Source of the DNA: Streptomyces showdoensis
Lineage (GTDB): Bacteria > Actinomycetota > Actinomycetes > Streptomycetales > Streptomycetaceae
Assembly: GCF_039535475.1 (NCBI RefSeq)
Contig: NZ_BAAAXG010000028.1
Coordinates: 620,001 to 684,000, forward strand
DNA length: 64,000 nt
Direction of reading: 5' to 3'
The first letter of the stretch is position 1. The number at the start of each line of letters is the position of its first letter. The notes under the pieces were generated by a model. That model made no database searches, was not told the origin of the DNA, and worked only from the letters and a program-made list of their open reading frames with translations. The translations under genes were made by a program, and so were the position numbers. Shown here piece by piece: positions 15,384 through 23,386 of this stretch.

Positions 15384-17750
15384 CTACAGCAGCACATCGC
15401 AACGGTGGGTGGCCCCCGCGGTACCGGGGGTGATCCGCAGCCGCAGACCCGGGCCGGTGGCGAGCACCTCCACCGAGGCGTCGCGGGCGGTCACCGCGCG
15501 CACCGGCCGGTCCCAGACCAGCTCGAACGGCTGCCCCGACCGGACCGGCTCGCTCACCCGCAGCGTCACCGTGGCACGGCACCGCCGCATCAGCACGCTG
15601 GCGGGCGCGGAGACGGTCAGCTTCTCCACCGTACCGGCCTGCCAGAAGGAGGCCGCCGTCAGCCCGAGCGAGGGCACGGAGACCGCCTGCCGGGCCGCGT
15701 CGTTGGCGAGGACGCGCAGCCAGCCGGGGTCGGCGGCGCGGGCGGCCAGGGTGCGCGCCGAGGCCCCCGGCATCAGCAGGTAGACGTACGAGGCTCCCGC
15801 CGGGTCGGTGCCGTGGTCCAGCCAGAGGGTCTGGTAGCGGCGGGTGCGGCGCTCGGTGGAGCTGGTCGTGTTGATGTCGCTCCAGGCGCCGGTGCGGTCC
15901 TCCCGCAGGGTGCGCAGCTCCCCCGTTCCGGCCGGGAGGACCCAGCCGCCGTGGCCCTCGAGGTGGGCCCAGCCGTCGCCGGTGGTGAAGGCCTCGGTGC
16001 CGCCCTCGCCGAGCAGCCGGTTGTCCACGATCGTCTCGACCGGGACGCCGTCGCGCGCGGTGATCCCGGCGCCCAGGCAGATGACGGTGTCGGCGGCGCA
16101 GAACCAGGACTTGCGGGCCTCCAGGGTGGAGCCGAGGCCCTTGAGGTGCTGGCCCACCGCGGCGAACTCGCCGTCGGTGGCGCCGCCGACCCACTTCACG
16201 GCCGGCCGGGCCGCACCCCACTCCCCGCCGGCCCGGTCGGCGAGGCGCTTGGTGGAGACGGTGGTGCCGGGCAGCCGGTAGGGGTCGACGGTGGGCCAGA
16301 ACCAGTCGGTGTACTGGTCGCCCCGGCCGCCGGTCCACCAGGAGAGCATGCCGGCGCCGGTGTGCCAGCCGCGCGGGTGCTCGCCGTTGCCGCACTCGTA
16401 GTGGGCGATGCGCTCGGAGGCCATGGCGATGTTGGCGGCCCAGCCGGGGCGGCGGTGGACGGCCCGGTCCATGGCGGCGAAGAGGCGGTGCCCGGTGGGT
16501 TCGGGCGCGGCGGGGGCGGGGGCGGCGGCGATGGCGTGCAGCCGGGCGAGGTCGGCGACGCCGAACTGCCGGGCGGCGAGGACCGGGGAGACGGTGTCGC
16601 GCTCGATCCAGCCCTTCACGCGCGCGTGCCAGCGGGTGCGCTCGGCCGGGCTCGCGCCGCCGGCGAGCAGGGCGATGGCGGCGATGAGGCCCTGGCCGTG
16701 GAAGTGGTCGGAGCGCATGATCCGTCGCTCGTCGTTCTTCAGGTAACCGCGGCTGACGGCACGCCCGTTGACGCTGTCCATCATCAGGCCGTCGTAGAGG
16801 AGGGGCGCGTAGGCGTGCTCGACGCTGTCGAGGATGATCTGCCGGTGGGGGTCGGTGACCTCCCAGGTGGATCCGGCGAGCAGGGTGAAGAGCCGGCCGA
16901 GGCCGTCGAGCATCACCTGGCCGTAGGTGCCGGAGTAGGCGACCCAGGTGTGCTGGACGAAGGAGCCGTCGGCGTAGAGGCCGTCGCTCTTGGTGACGTA
17001 CGGGAAGACCGGGGAGAGGGCGTCGCGGGCGAGGGCCAGCTTGGCGGGGTCGGCGCCGAGCACGCCGCGCAGGGCGACCGAGCGGCACAGGTCGACGCGG
17101 TTGGCGCCGGTGGAGGTGCCGGTGTAGGAGCCGATCGCGGAGTCCGGGACGAAGTGGTCGACGGCGGCGCAGGCGGCGGCGATCCGGTCGGCGCCGAGCA
17201 GCGGGTGGAGGGCGGCGACGATGTCCATGAGGAGGCGCGGGGCGCCGATCTGCCACTCCCACCAGTTGCCGTAGCGGGTGGTGGTGGCGTTGTAGACCCG
17301 CTCGGAGAGGTGGTCGAGGCCGCGCAGGACGTCGGCGAGGAGGGCGGGGTCGCCGGTGGAGCCGGTGCCGTCCTGGACGTACGCCTGGGTCATCGTCCAC
17401 AGCCGGCCGTAGCCCTGGGTGATGCCGGCCGGCGGGTCGAAGGGGGCGTCGGGCCACAGGGAGTTCGCGGCGGGCGCCATGGTGCTCCGGAAGCCGCGGG
17501 CGAGGGTGCCGGTCTCGGCGAGCCGGGAGGCGTAGGGCTCGGCCCCGGCGTCATAGCCGGAGCCGAGCTGGAGGTCGAGCCAGCGGCGGCGCAGCGTCTC
17601 GAACTCGTCGGCCGCGCCCTCGGCGGCCCGGGCGCCGTCGGCGGCCTCGGCCGCCCGGGCGTACGGCGCGAGGGCGAGGGCCGCCGCGGCACCGGAGCCG
17701 GCGCCGAGGAAGGTGCGGCGGGACCAGCCGCTTGCGAAGGGGACGGACAC
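15384..17750 (-). CDS. Polysaccharide lyase family 8 (hyaluronate/chondroitin/xanthan lyase type), Tat-exported
   Basis: 788 residues from GTG 17750 with GGGAGG 5 bases upstream. The N-terminus carries a twin-arginine signal (WSRRTFLGAGSG, then an Ala-rich h-region), so it is exported folded. The alpha/alpha-toroid PL8 domain shows NWWEWQIGAPRLLMD near residue 160 (catalytic Asn region) and FVQHTWVAYSGTYGQ near residues 262-276 (catalytic His and Tyr). The C-terminal beta-sandwich domains follow, with SWFCAADTVICLGAGI and GELRTLREDRTGAWSDIN. PL8 enzymes cut uronic-acid polysaccharides by beta-elimination. Exact substrate (hyaluronan, chondroitin, xanthan) cannot be decided from sequence. A LacI-type operator-like site lies upstream at 17830. 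Confidence 0.92.
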   Translation of the reverse strand: MSVPFASGWSRRTFLGAGSGAAAALALAPYARAAEAADGARAAEGAADEFETLRRRWLDLQLGSGYDAGAEPYASRLAETGTLARGFRSTMAPAANSLWPDAPFDPPAGITQGYGRLWTMTQAYVQDGTGSTGDPALLADVLRGLDHLSERVYNATTTRYGNWWEWQIGAPRLLMDIVAALHPLLGADRIAAACAAVDHFVPDSAIGSYTGTSTGANRVDLCRSVALRGVLGADPAKLALARDALSPVFPYVTKSDGLYADGSFVQHTWVAYSGTYGQVMLDGLGRLFTLLAGSTWEVTDPHRQIILDSVEHAYAPLLYDGLMMDSVNGRAVSRGYLKNDERRIMRSDHFHGQGLIAAIALLAGGASPAERTRWHARVKGWIERDTVSPVLAARQFGVADLARLHAIAAAPAPAAPEPTGHRLFAAMDRAVHRRPGWAANIAMASERIAHYECGNGEHPRGWHTGAGMLSWWTGGRGDQYTDWFWPTVDPYRLPGTTVSTKRLADRAGGEWGAARPAVKWVGGATDGEFAAVGQHLKGLGSTLEARKSWFCAADTVICLGAGITARDGVPVETIVDNRLLGEGGTEAFTTGDGWAHLEGHGGWVLPAGTGELRTLREDRTGAWSDINTTSSTERRTRRYQTLWLDHGTDPAGASYVYLLMPGASARTLAARAADPGWLRVLANDAARQAVSVPSLGLTAASFWQAGTVEKLTVSAPASVLMRRCRATVTLRVSEPVRSGQPFELVWDRPVRAVTARDASVEVLATGPGLRLRITPGTAGATHRCDVLL

Positions 17751-17829
17751 GGGAGCCTCCCGGGGGAAGGGGGTGGGGACCGGTTGGCGCCCGGTCTAAC
17801 ATCCGTCGCCCGACGCAATCAATGAGCAC

Positions 17830-17843
17830 TGCAAACGCTTTCT
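17830..17843 (-). promoter_or_regulatory. LacI/cre-like operator upstream of the PL8 lyase
   Basis: TGCAAACGCTTTCT matches the cre-type consensus TGNAANCGNWNNCA except for the last base. It is in the 111-base gap between the GH101 stop and the lyase GTG, about 80 bases upstream of the latter, a fit place for sugar-responsive repression. Confidence 0.5.
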
Positions 17844-17861
17844 ATCTTGCTGTGCCTGCGC

Positions 17862-20800
17862 TCAGCCGCAGTGGAAGCGCGCGTTCCCCCAGTCCGCGTG
17901 GTCGTTGCCGTTGCCGTCGCCGCCGTCCCCGACGACCAGGTCCACGTAGGCGGCCCCGGTCACGTCGGCGGTGAGCGGCCAGGCGGAGTCCGCCGCCTTG
18001 AGGACCGGGGAGAGGACCTTCTCCGTCCCGTCGGCGAGCACCGAGAAGCGGACGGAGCCGCGGCTCGTCTGGACGTCGTCCACGCCCACCTCGGCGGTGA
18101 AGGAGGTGCAGCGGCCGCCCAGGTAGTAGCGGACCCGGGCCGGGGCGTGGCTGCCGAGGCCCTTGGCGTAGGTCACTCCCCCGATCCGCAGCGGGCTGCC
18201 GTCACCGGTGCCGGTCTCGCCGTTGGACAGGTCCTTCTCGACGGGTCCCCAGCCGTTGGCGGCCGAGGCCCAGTCGAGGTCGCTGGCCCAGCTGTCGGCG
18301 GTGGGCGGCGGCGGCAGGGTGCGGACGGTGGTGGCGGCGGTCAGCTTCCGGGGGCCGCCGCCGAGCCCGTACGTGACGGTGGCGCCCAGCTCGTACGGCC
18401 GGTAGGCGGCGTCCACCGGTGGGGTGACCCGCCAGGTGGCGGTGGTGGTGGCGCCGGGCGCGACCGCGGCGAGGGCGAGGGGCGCGGCGGGCTCGGCGGT
18501 CCAGCCCTCGGGGAGGCTGAGCGTGGCCCGGGCGCCGGAGACCTCGGTGGCCTCGTCGTTGCCGAAGGTGGCGGTGACGGTGTTCGCGCGGCCCGGCTCC
18601 AGGGTCTCGGGCGCGCCGAGGCCGAGGGTGCCGCAGGCGGGGCGCTCGGCGGCCGGGCCGAGGTCGGTGACGGTGAAGCGGTCGAGCACGAAGTCGGCGC
18701 CGTCGGGGGCGTCGGCGCGCTTGCGCAGACCCGTCCAGGTGTCGCCGCAGCCGGCGGTGACGGTCTCGGTGAAGTGCCCGGTCGTGCGCTGCTGCCCGAG
18801 CGGCGTGCGGCGGGTCTCGACGGGGGCGCCCGGTCCGTTCAGGCGGTCGTAGCCGGTGATCCACTCGTAGGCGCCGGCGTGGCTGGACTGGTAGTCGAAC
18901 TCGACGCGGTAGCTGCGGCCGTCCTTCATCGGGACGGTCCAGGGGGCGGTCCGGTAGACCAGGCCGCTGTTCTCGTCGTGGGACTTGAGGGACTCGGCAC
19001 CGCCGTCCCCCGTGCCGAGGACGTCGTCGACGAGCTTCCCGTTCCAGCCGGCCTGGGTGTACGGGGCGTGCAGCTGGGCGATGTGGGTGCGCGGGTCGGT
19101 GGTGCCGCCCGCGTCGCCCTTGAGGAAGGGGCCCCAGCCCTGGTCGACGGCCTCGAAGTCCTCGTACACGAGGGCGCCGGGCCGGGTCGCGGGCGCGTCG
19201 GCCACGATCCGGACGTCGTCCAGGCGGACGGCGGCGGACGGGCCGCCGGCCGCCTCGATCCTCAGCAGGGTGCGGCCGCCGGCCGGGGCGGTGAAGGTGA
19301 CCTTGGCGCGCTGGAAGCGGGTGCCGTTCCAGTCGGAGGCGGCGACCCGGTCCTCCAGGGCGGAGCGCTCGACGGTGACGGAGGCGCCGCCGGCGGAGAG
19401 CGTGGTCGGCCGGGTCTTCCCCGCCTCGACCTCGATCAGTGCGGAGGCGGTGTAGCGGGCGCCGGGCGTCAGACCGCCGATCCGCCGGCTCACGGAGGCG
19501 GCGGCGGGCCCGCCGAGCCGGGCGCTGTTGCGGCCCTGGTCGTCGGTGTCGCGGGTGACGCTGCCGGTCTTCGTCCAGGAGCGGAGCGCGGCGTCGTTGA
19601 AGCCGGGGTCCTCGACGGGGGTGCCCTGGCCCCAGCGGGGGGCGCGCTGCGCGGGAGCCCGGTCCGGGTAGAGGACGTAGGGCTGTCCGGCGACGGCGTC
19701 GAGGGTGAGCCGGCCGTCGACGGGCCGGACGGTGCCGGTCTTCACGCGCCCGTTGTCGGTGAGCTTGTAGACGGTGTACGAGCCGGTGCCGGGAACGGCC
19801 CAACTCGTCGTCCCTCCGGACCTGTCGTAGTGGTACAGCTTGTCGCCGCCGTCCCAGGGCAGCAGGTAGGCGTCGCCGTCGAGGACCTTGCGGCCGTGCT
19901 CGTAGAAGGTGCGGCGGCCGTCCTCGACGGTGCCGCGGACCCCGCCGGTGAAGGTGATGTCGTTGCCGTCCCAGCGGGTGATCCGCTGCCGCTGGAGGTA
20001 CTTGGCGGGGAGGTTGCGCTGCCAGATGTTGGCGGTGAAGGCGGTGTAGTCGGTCTCGCCGGTCCAGCCCTCGAAGTCGACCAGGGCGGTCTGGCCGAGG
20101 ACCGGGTGGTCGTTCCAGACGTCCTTCTCGCCGTTGCGGATGAAGCGGATGATCTGCGAGTTGAGGCCCTTGTTGGTGGCGCCGCCGTAGTCGAGGTCGT
20201 TGGCCCAGTGGGACCACAGGGAGGACCGCTCGAACTTCTCGGACCACTCGGTGGCGACGTTCCACCCCTGGGCCCGCACGGCCTGCATCGTCTTGTCGGC
20301 GATCCAGCCGTGGGTGTAGTAGACGTCTATGTACAGGGTGGACAGGTTGGCGTCGGTCTCGTCCCTGAGCTGCTGGAGGCGGCGGGCCAGGTCGCCGCTG
20401 TTCACGTCCCGGCGCTGGTCGATGTAGTAGCTCTGGTTGAGCCAGTTCCAGCCGGGCTTGGTCCTGTCGACCAGGGTCTCGCTGAAGTTCTTCGCCTCGG
20501 GGTACGACTCGGTGGCGTTGATGTGGACGCCGAAGTCCGCGCCCCACTTCCGGCCTTCCTTCAGCAGGGTGTTGAGGTCGTCGAGGCCGCCCGCGCGCTT
20601 GTTGTAGTTGCCGCCGTAGTCGGGGTGGGCGGAGTCGTGGCCCTCGGATCCGTACCCCTTGAGCAGGGCGAACTGGCCGAGCCCGTCGGTGGCGAGCGAG
20701 ATCCGCTTGACGTCGTCGAGGGTGCGCAGGAAGGGGTGGGTGGCCTGGGAGGCGAAGTTGAAGGGGATGTGGGCGACCACCCGGTCCGGGGTCCCCTCGC

Positions 20801-21749
20801 TGCCCGGGGCCTTGACGCCGATGGTGCGGAAGGCGACGGCGCCGTCCTGCCAGTCGGTGCGGCCGTCGCCGTTGGCGTCGGGGGTGACCACGACCTTCGC
20901 CCAGGGCAGGGCGTCGCCGCTCTCGGGCGCGGGGGCGCCGGCGCCGCGGTAGGTCCACTGGCCGGACCAGACGCCGACGCGGGTCTCGCCGCCGGACTTC
21001 CGGGCCTGGTGCCAGAAGCGGGCGCCGTCGCGGGCGGAGGGGCCGGCGGGCTTGTCGTAGGAGGAGTTGGACTCGACGGCGGCGGCGAGCCGCCCGGTGC
21101 TGACGATCGCGTACGAGGCGCCGACGGCGCCCGGATCGGCCGGGGTGGCGTCGGTGACCTGCGCGAAGACGTCGGCGGTCCGGGTGGAGTCGGGGTCGAG
21201 CCGGGTGAACGCGGTCGCGGCGCCGGGGTCGGCGGAGCCGACGGAGACCAGGTCGTGGCCCGGGATGTCGAGGGTGCCGACCCGGAAGGCCTCGGTGTCG
21301 CGGACCGCGGTCACCCGGAAGGTGGTGGCCCGGCCGCTGACGCTCAGCCGGGCGTCGATCTCCACCCCCGGCAGGTCGGGGAAGGCGAGCGTGTACGTGG
21401 CGGAGTCGCGGCGCAGCACGGGGGCGCCGGTGGCCCGGACGGCGTGGGCCGTGCCGTTGAGGACGACCTGGGTGACGGGGGCGGTGCTGCCGAGCAGCCG
21501 GGCGCCGGTGGCCCGGTCGGTGTACGAGAGGACGCGCGGGAAGTCGTCGGCGACGGCGACGGCGAGCGGGCCGGACCGGATGACCGCGGTGCCCGCGGCG
21601 GGCTCGGCGGACGCGGCGGCCGTCGCGTGGAGGTCGTCGGTGCCGGCGCGGGCCGGTCCGGCGAGGGCGAGGACGGCGGAGGTGGCGGCGGCCAGCGCAC
21701 AGACCGTGCGCAGCCGCCGCGCGGCGGAGGGAGGGTGTGGGTGCGACAT
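17862..21749 (-). CDS. Secreted GH101 endo-alpha-N-acetylgalactosaminidase with C-terminal NPCBM domain
   Basis: About 1295 residues from ATG 21749 (an in-frame GTG lies two codons upstream; neither has a strong ribosome-binding site). Sec-type signal peptide (LRTVCALAAATSAVLALAGPARA). The GH101 catalytic barrel contains LKGYGSEGHDSAHPDYGG, FGVHINATESYPEAKNFS, YIDVYYTHGWIAD (nucleophile-type Asp near residue 475) and NVATEWSEKFERSSLWSHW (acid/base-type Glu near 502). Beta-sandwich modules follow, and the last 140 residues form an NPCBM carbohydrate-binding domain (GVTYAKGLGSHAPARVRYYL). GH101 enzymes release the core-1 disaccharide from mucin-type O-glycans. It sits with an exported PL8 lyase and an M15-like protein in one direction. 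Confidence 0.93.
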   Translation of the reverse strand: MSHPHPPSAARRLRTVCALAAATSAVLALAGPARAGTDDLHATAAASAEPAAGTAVIRSGPLAVAVADDFPRVLSYTDRATGARLLGSTAPVTQVVLNGTAHAVRATGAPVLRRDSATYTLAFPDLPGVEIDARLSVSGRATTFRVTAVRDTEAFRVGTLDIPGHDLVSVGSADPGAATAFTRLDPDSTRTADVFAQVTDATPADPGAVGASYAIVSTGRLAAAVESNSSYDKPAGPSARDGARFWHQARKSGGETRVGVWSGQWTYRGAGAPAPESGDALPWAKVVVTPDANGDGRTDWQDGAVAFRTIGVKAPGSEGTPDRVVAHIPFNFASQATHPFLRTLDDVKRISLATDGLGQFALLKGYGSEGHDSAHPDYGGNYNKRAGGLDDLNTLLKEGRKWGADFGVHINATESYPEAKNFSETLVDRTKPGWNWLNQSYYIDQRRDVNSGDLARRLQQLRDETDANLSTLYIDVYYTHGWIADKTMQAVRAQGWNVATEWSEKFERSSLWSHWANDLDYGGATNKGLNSQIIRFIRNGEKDVWNDHPVLGQTALVDFEGWTGETDYTAFTANIWQRNLPAKYLQRQRITRWDGNDITFTGGVRGTVEDGRRTFYEHGRKVLDGDAYLLPWDGGDKLYHYDRSGGTTSWAVPGTGSYTVYKLTDNGRVKTGTVRPVDGRLTLDAVAGQPYVLYPDRAPAQRAPRWGQGTPVEDPGFNDAALRSWTKTGSVTRDTDDQGRNSARLGGPAAASVSRRIGGLTPGARYTASALIEVEAGKTRPTTLSAGGASVTVERSALEDRVAASDWNGTRFQRAKVTFTAPAGGRTLLRIEAAGGPSAAVRLDDVRIVADAPATRPGALVYEDFEAVDQGWGPFLKGDAGGTTDPRTHIAQLHAPYTQAGWNGKLVDDVLGTGDGGAESLKSHDENSGLVYRTAPWTVPMKDGRSYRVEFDYQSSHAGAYEWITGYDRLNGPGAPVETRRTPLGQQRTTGHFTETVTAGCGDTWTGLRKRADAPDGADFVLDRFTVTDLGPAAERPACGTLGLGAPETLEPGRANTVTATFGNDEATEVSGARATLSLPEGWTAEPAAPLALAAVAPGATTTATWRVTPPVDAAYRPYELGATVTYGLGGGPRKLTAATTVRTLPPPPTADSWASDLDWASAANGWGPVEKDLSNGETGTGDGSPLRIGGVTYAKGLGSHAPARVRYYLGGRCTSFTAEVGVDDVQTSRGSVRFSVLADGTEKVLSPVLKAADSAWPLTADVTGAAYVDLVVGDGGDGNGNDHADWGNARFHCG

Positions 21750-21855
21750 GCGCACCAGTTGGCCCGGGTCGGCGGAGCAGCGTCAACGAGATCGTCCGCC
21801 GACGGCCCCGCCAGTCCAACAACCCCCTCCGGTTAGTCCAAGTGGAGCCGGGGGC

Positions 21856-22380
21856 TCAGCAGCCGCCGCAGTTGTAGAAGGTCACGTCCCAGTGGTTGCC
21901 CTCGTCGGCGTAGATGTTGCCGGCGCCGGACTTCCACTGCGGGGCGCCGTCGCCGCGCAGGCCGATGTAGGTGAACGTGTTCTTCACGTAGTTGGTGACG
22001 CAGGTGGCCTTGCCGAAGTCCAGCTTGTAGCCGTTCCAGTGCGAGTAGGTGCCGCTCGCGTGGCCGGTCTCGGTGCCGCCGGTGATGTTCAGGGCGCAGC
22101 CGCTGGCGCTCTTGAGGGTCTGGGCGCCCTGGGCGGTGGCGAGGTTGAGCTGCTCGAAGGACGTACACGTGGAGTTGTTGCGGTCCGAGCAGTTGCCCGA
22201 CGAGGACCAGGTGATCCCGGAGGAGCGGAACATCGAGGTCGCCGTGGCGTGGCTGATCTTGGTGACCGTCGCCGCGGCGTGGGCGTCGCCGGCGGTGGAC
22301 AGGGCGCCGAAGCCGGGGGCGAAGAGGGCGCCGAGGACCAGGGCGAGGGCGGTGAGCGCGGAGCGGTAGCGGTGCTTCAT
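21856..22380 (-). CDS. Small secreted protein with M15-peptidase-like metal-site motifs
   Basis: 174 residues from ATG 22380 with AGGAGG 8 bases upstream. Signal peptide MKHRYRSALTALALVLGALF... ending near AHA. The mature part has SGITWSSSGNCSDRNNSTCTS, then TGGTETGHASGTYSHWNGYKLDF. The HWNGYKLD segment fits the M15/hedgehog-type HxxGxAxD zinc motif except for Lys in place of Ala, and a later GNHWDVTFYNCGGC could supply a third ligand. Six cysteines could form three disulfides. Peptidase identity is inference; similar domains occur in phage and actinobacterial cell-wall hydrolases. It is the first of three co-directional secreted genes. Confidence 0.65.
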   Translation of the reverse strand: MKHRYRSALTALALVLGALFAPGFGALSTAGDAHAAATVTKISHATATSMFRSSGITWSSSGNCSDRNNSTCTSFEQLNLATAQGAQTLKSASGCALNITGGTETGHASGTYSHWNGYKLDFGKATCVTNYVKNTFTYIGLRGDGAPQWKSGAGNIYADEGNHWDVTFYNCGGC

Positions 22381-22529
22381 GCGGGGTGCCTCCTGCGGAT
22401 GACCGTGACGGTTGGGGACGGCTGTGCAGGTGGTGCGGTGGCGCTGATGCGCAGACCGATGGTGCCGCAGTTCTACGCGCGTCCGCCAGAGGGCGTCGGG
22501 GCCGCGCGGGTGAACATCTTCCGCAGATG

Positions 22530-22558
22530 TTGAAAGTTGAACGGAATAGGTCTACAGT
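22530..22558 (+). promoter_or_regulatory. Promoter of the yceI-like gene
   Basis: TTGAAA (22530-22535) and TACAGT (22553-22558) spaced by 17 bases, a close match to the Streptomyces housekeeping sigma consensus. The predicted start site near 22565 falls on the palindrome at 22566. Confidence 0.7.
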
Positions 22559-22565
22559 CATTCTC

Positions 22566-22579
22566 GTTGAAGGTTCAAC
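22566..22579. promoter_or_regulatory. Operator-like palindrome at the yceI start site
   Basis: GTTGAA-GG-TTCAAC is a perfect 6+2+6 inverted repeat right after the -10 element; half-site-like TTGAA also occurs in and just after the -35 (TTGAAAGTTGAAC). The layout fits a MarR- or TetR-type repressor blocking transcription. Confidence 0.6.
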
Positions 22580-22631
22580 AACACGGAAACCGGCACCACC
22601 CCCGGCCGGGAATCTGATCAAGGAGCACGTC

Positions 22632-23249
22632 ATGGGCATCTTCAGCCGCAAGAACAACGAGACCGCCACCGCCACCGCCGTCGCGACCCTCCCGGTGGAC
22701 CCGGCCCTCGCCGCCCTGACCGGCGACTACACGATCGACCCGGCCCACAGCAGCATCGGTTTCACCGTCCGCCACGCCATGGTCACCAACGTGCGCGGCA
22801 CCTTCGCGGAGCACGAGGGCTCGCTGAAGCTGGACGGCGCCGACCCGGCCTCCTCCACGGCCGTCATCGACGTCAGGATCGCCTCCATCGACACCGGCAT
22901 CGCCGACCGTGACGGGCACCTGCGCAGCGGCGACTTCTTCGACGCCGACCAGTTCCCGCTGATGAGCTTCCGCTCCACGCAGGCCGAGCAGCTGGGCGGC
23001 GACAAGTACCGCATCACCGGCGACCTGACCATCAAGGACGTCACCAAGCCGCTCGCCATCGACCTGGAGTTCAACGGCACCGCGACCGACGTCTACGGCA
23101 ACGAGCGGGTCGGCTTCGAGGGCAACGCCGAGATCCTGCGCTCCGAGTGGGGCCTGACCTGGAACGCGGCCCTGGAGACCGGCGGCGTCATGGTCAGCGA
23201 CAAGGTCAAGCTGAACTTCGACATCTCCGCCATCAAGAACGCCGCCTGA
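22632..23249 (+). CDS. YceI family protein
   Basis: 205 residues from ATG 22632, with AAGGAG 7 bases upstream. The YceI lipid-binding-like beta-barrel is seen in full: LTGDYTIDPAHSSIGFTVRHAMVTNVRGTF, a middle HLRSGDFFDADQFPLMSF and a C-terminal DLTIKDVTKPLAIDLEF...VMVSDKVKLNFDISAI. There is no signal peptide, so it is cytoplasmic, unlike periplasmic E. coli YceI. Homologues bind isoprenoid quinone-like lipids and are often stress-induced. The gene has its own promoter with an overlapping operator and a hairpin about 45 bases after the stop. Confidence 0.93.
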   Translation: MGIFSRKNNETATATAVATLPVDPALAALTGDYTIDPAHSSIGFTVRHAMVTNVRGTFAEHEGSLKLDGADPASSTAVIDVRIASIDTGIADRDGHLRSGDFFDADQFPLMSFRSTQAEQLGGDKYRITGDLTIKDVTKPLAIDLEFNGTATDVYGNERVGFEGNAEILRSEWGLTWNAALETGGVMVSDKVKLNFDISAIKNAA

Positions 23250-23293
23250 TCCCCCGGGGCCCCGCCCCGGCGCGGCCGACCGGCCTGGAACAC

Positions 23294-23333
23294 GAGCGCG
23301 CCCGCCTCTCCGCCCCGCGGAAGGCGGGCGCTC
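23294..23333 (+). terminator. Hairpin after yceI-like gene
   Basis: GAGCGCGCCCGCCT pairs with AGGCGGGCGCTC with a 2-base bulge, about 45 bases after the stop. Confidence 0.55.
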
Positions 23334-23386
23334 GGCGTTCCCGGCCCGGAACCCCGTTGTCAGTGGCGGCCGCTAGCGTCGGCGGC

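Noticed and set aside
17847..21836. A 1329-residue plus-strand frame over the GH101 gene
   Set aside because: Gly/Val/Ala-rich shadow; the minus frame has GH101 and NPCBM signatures.
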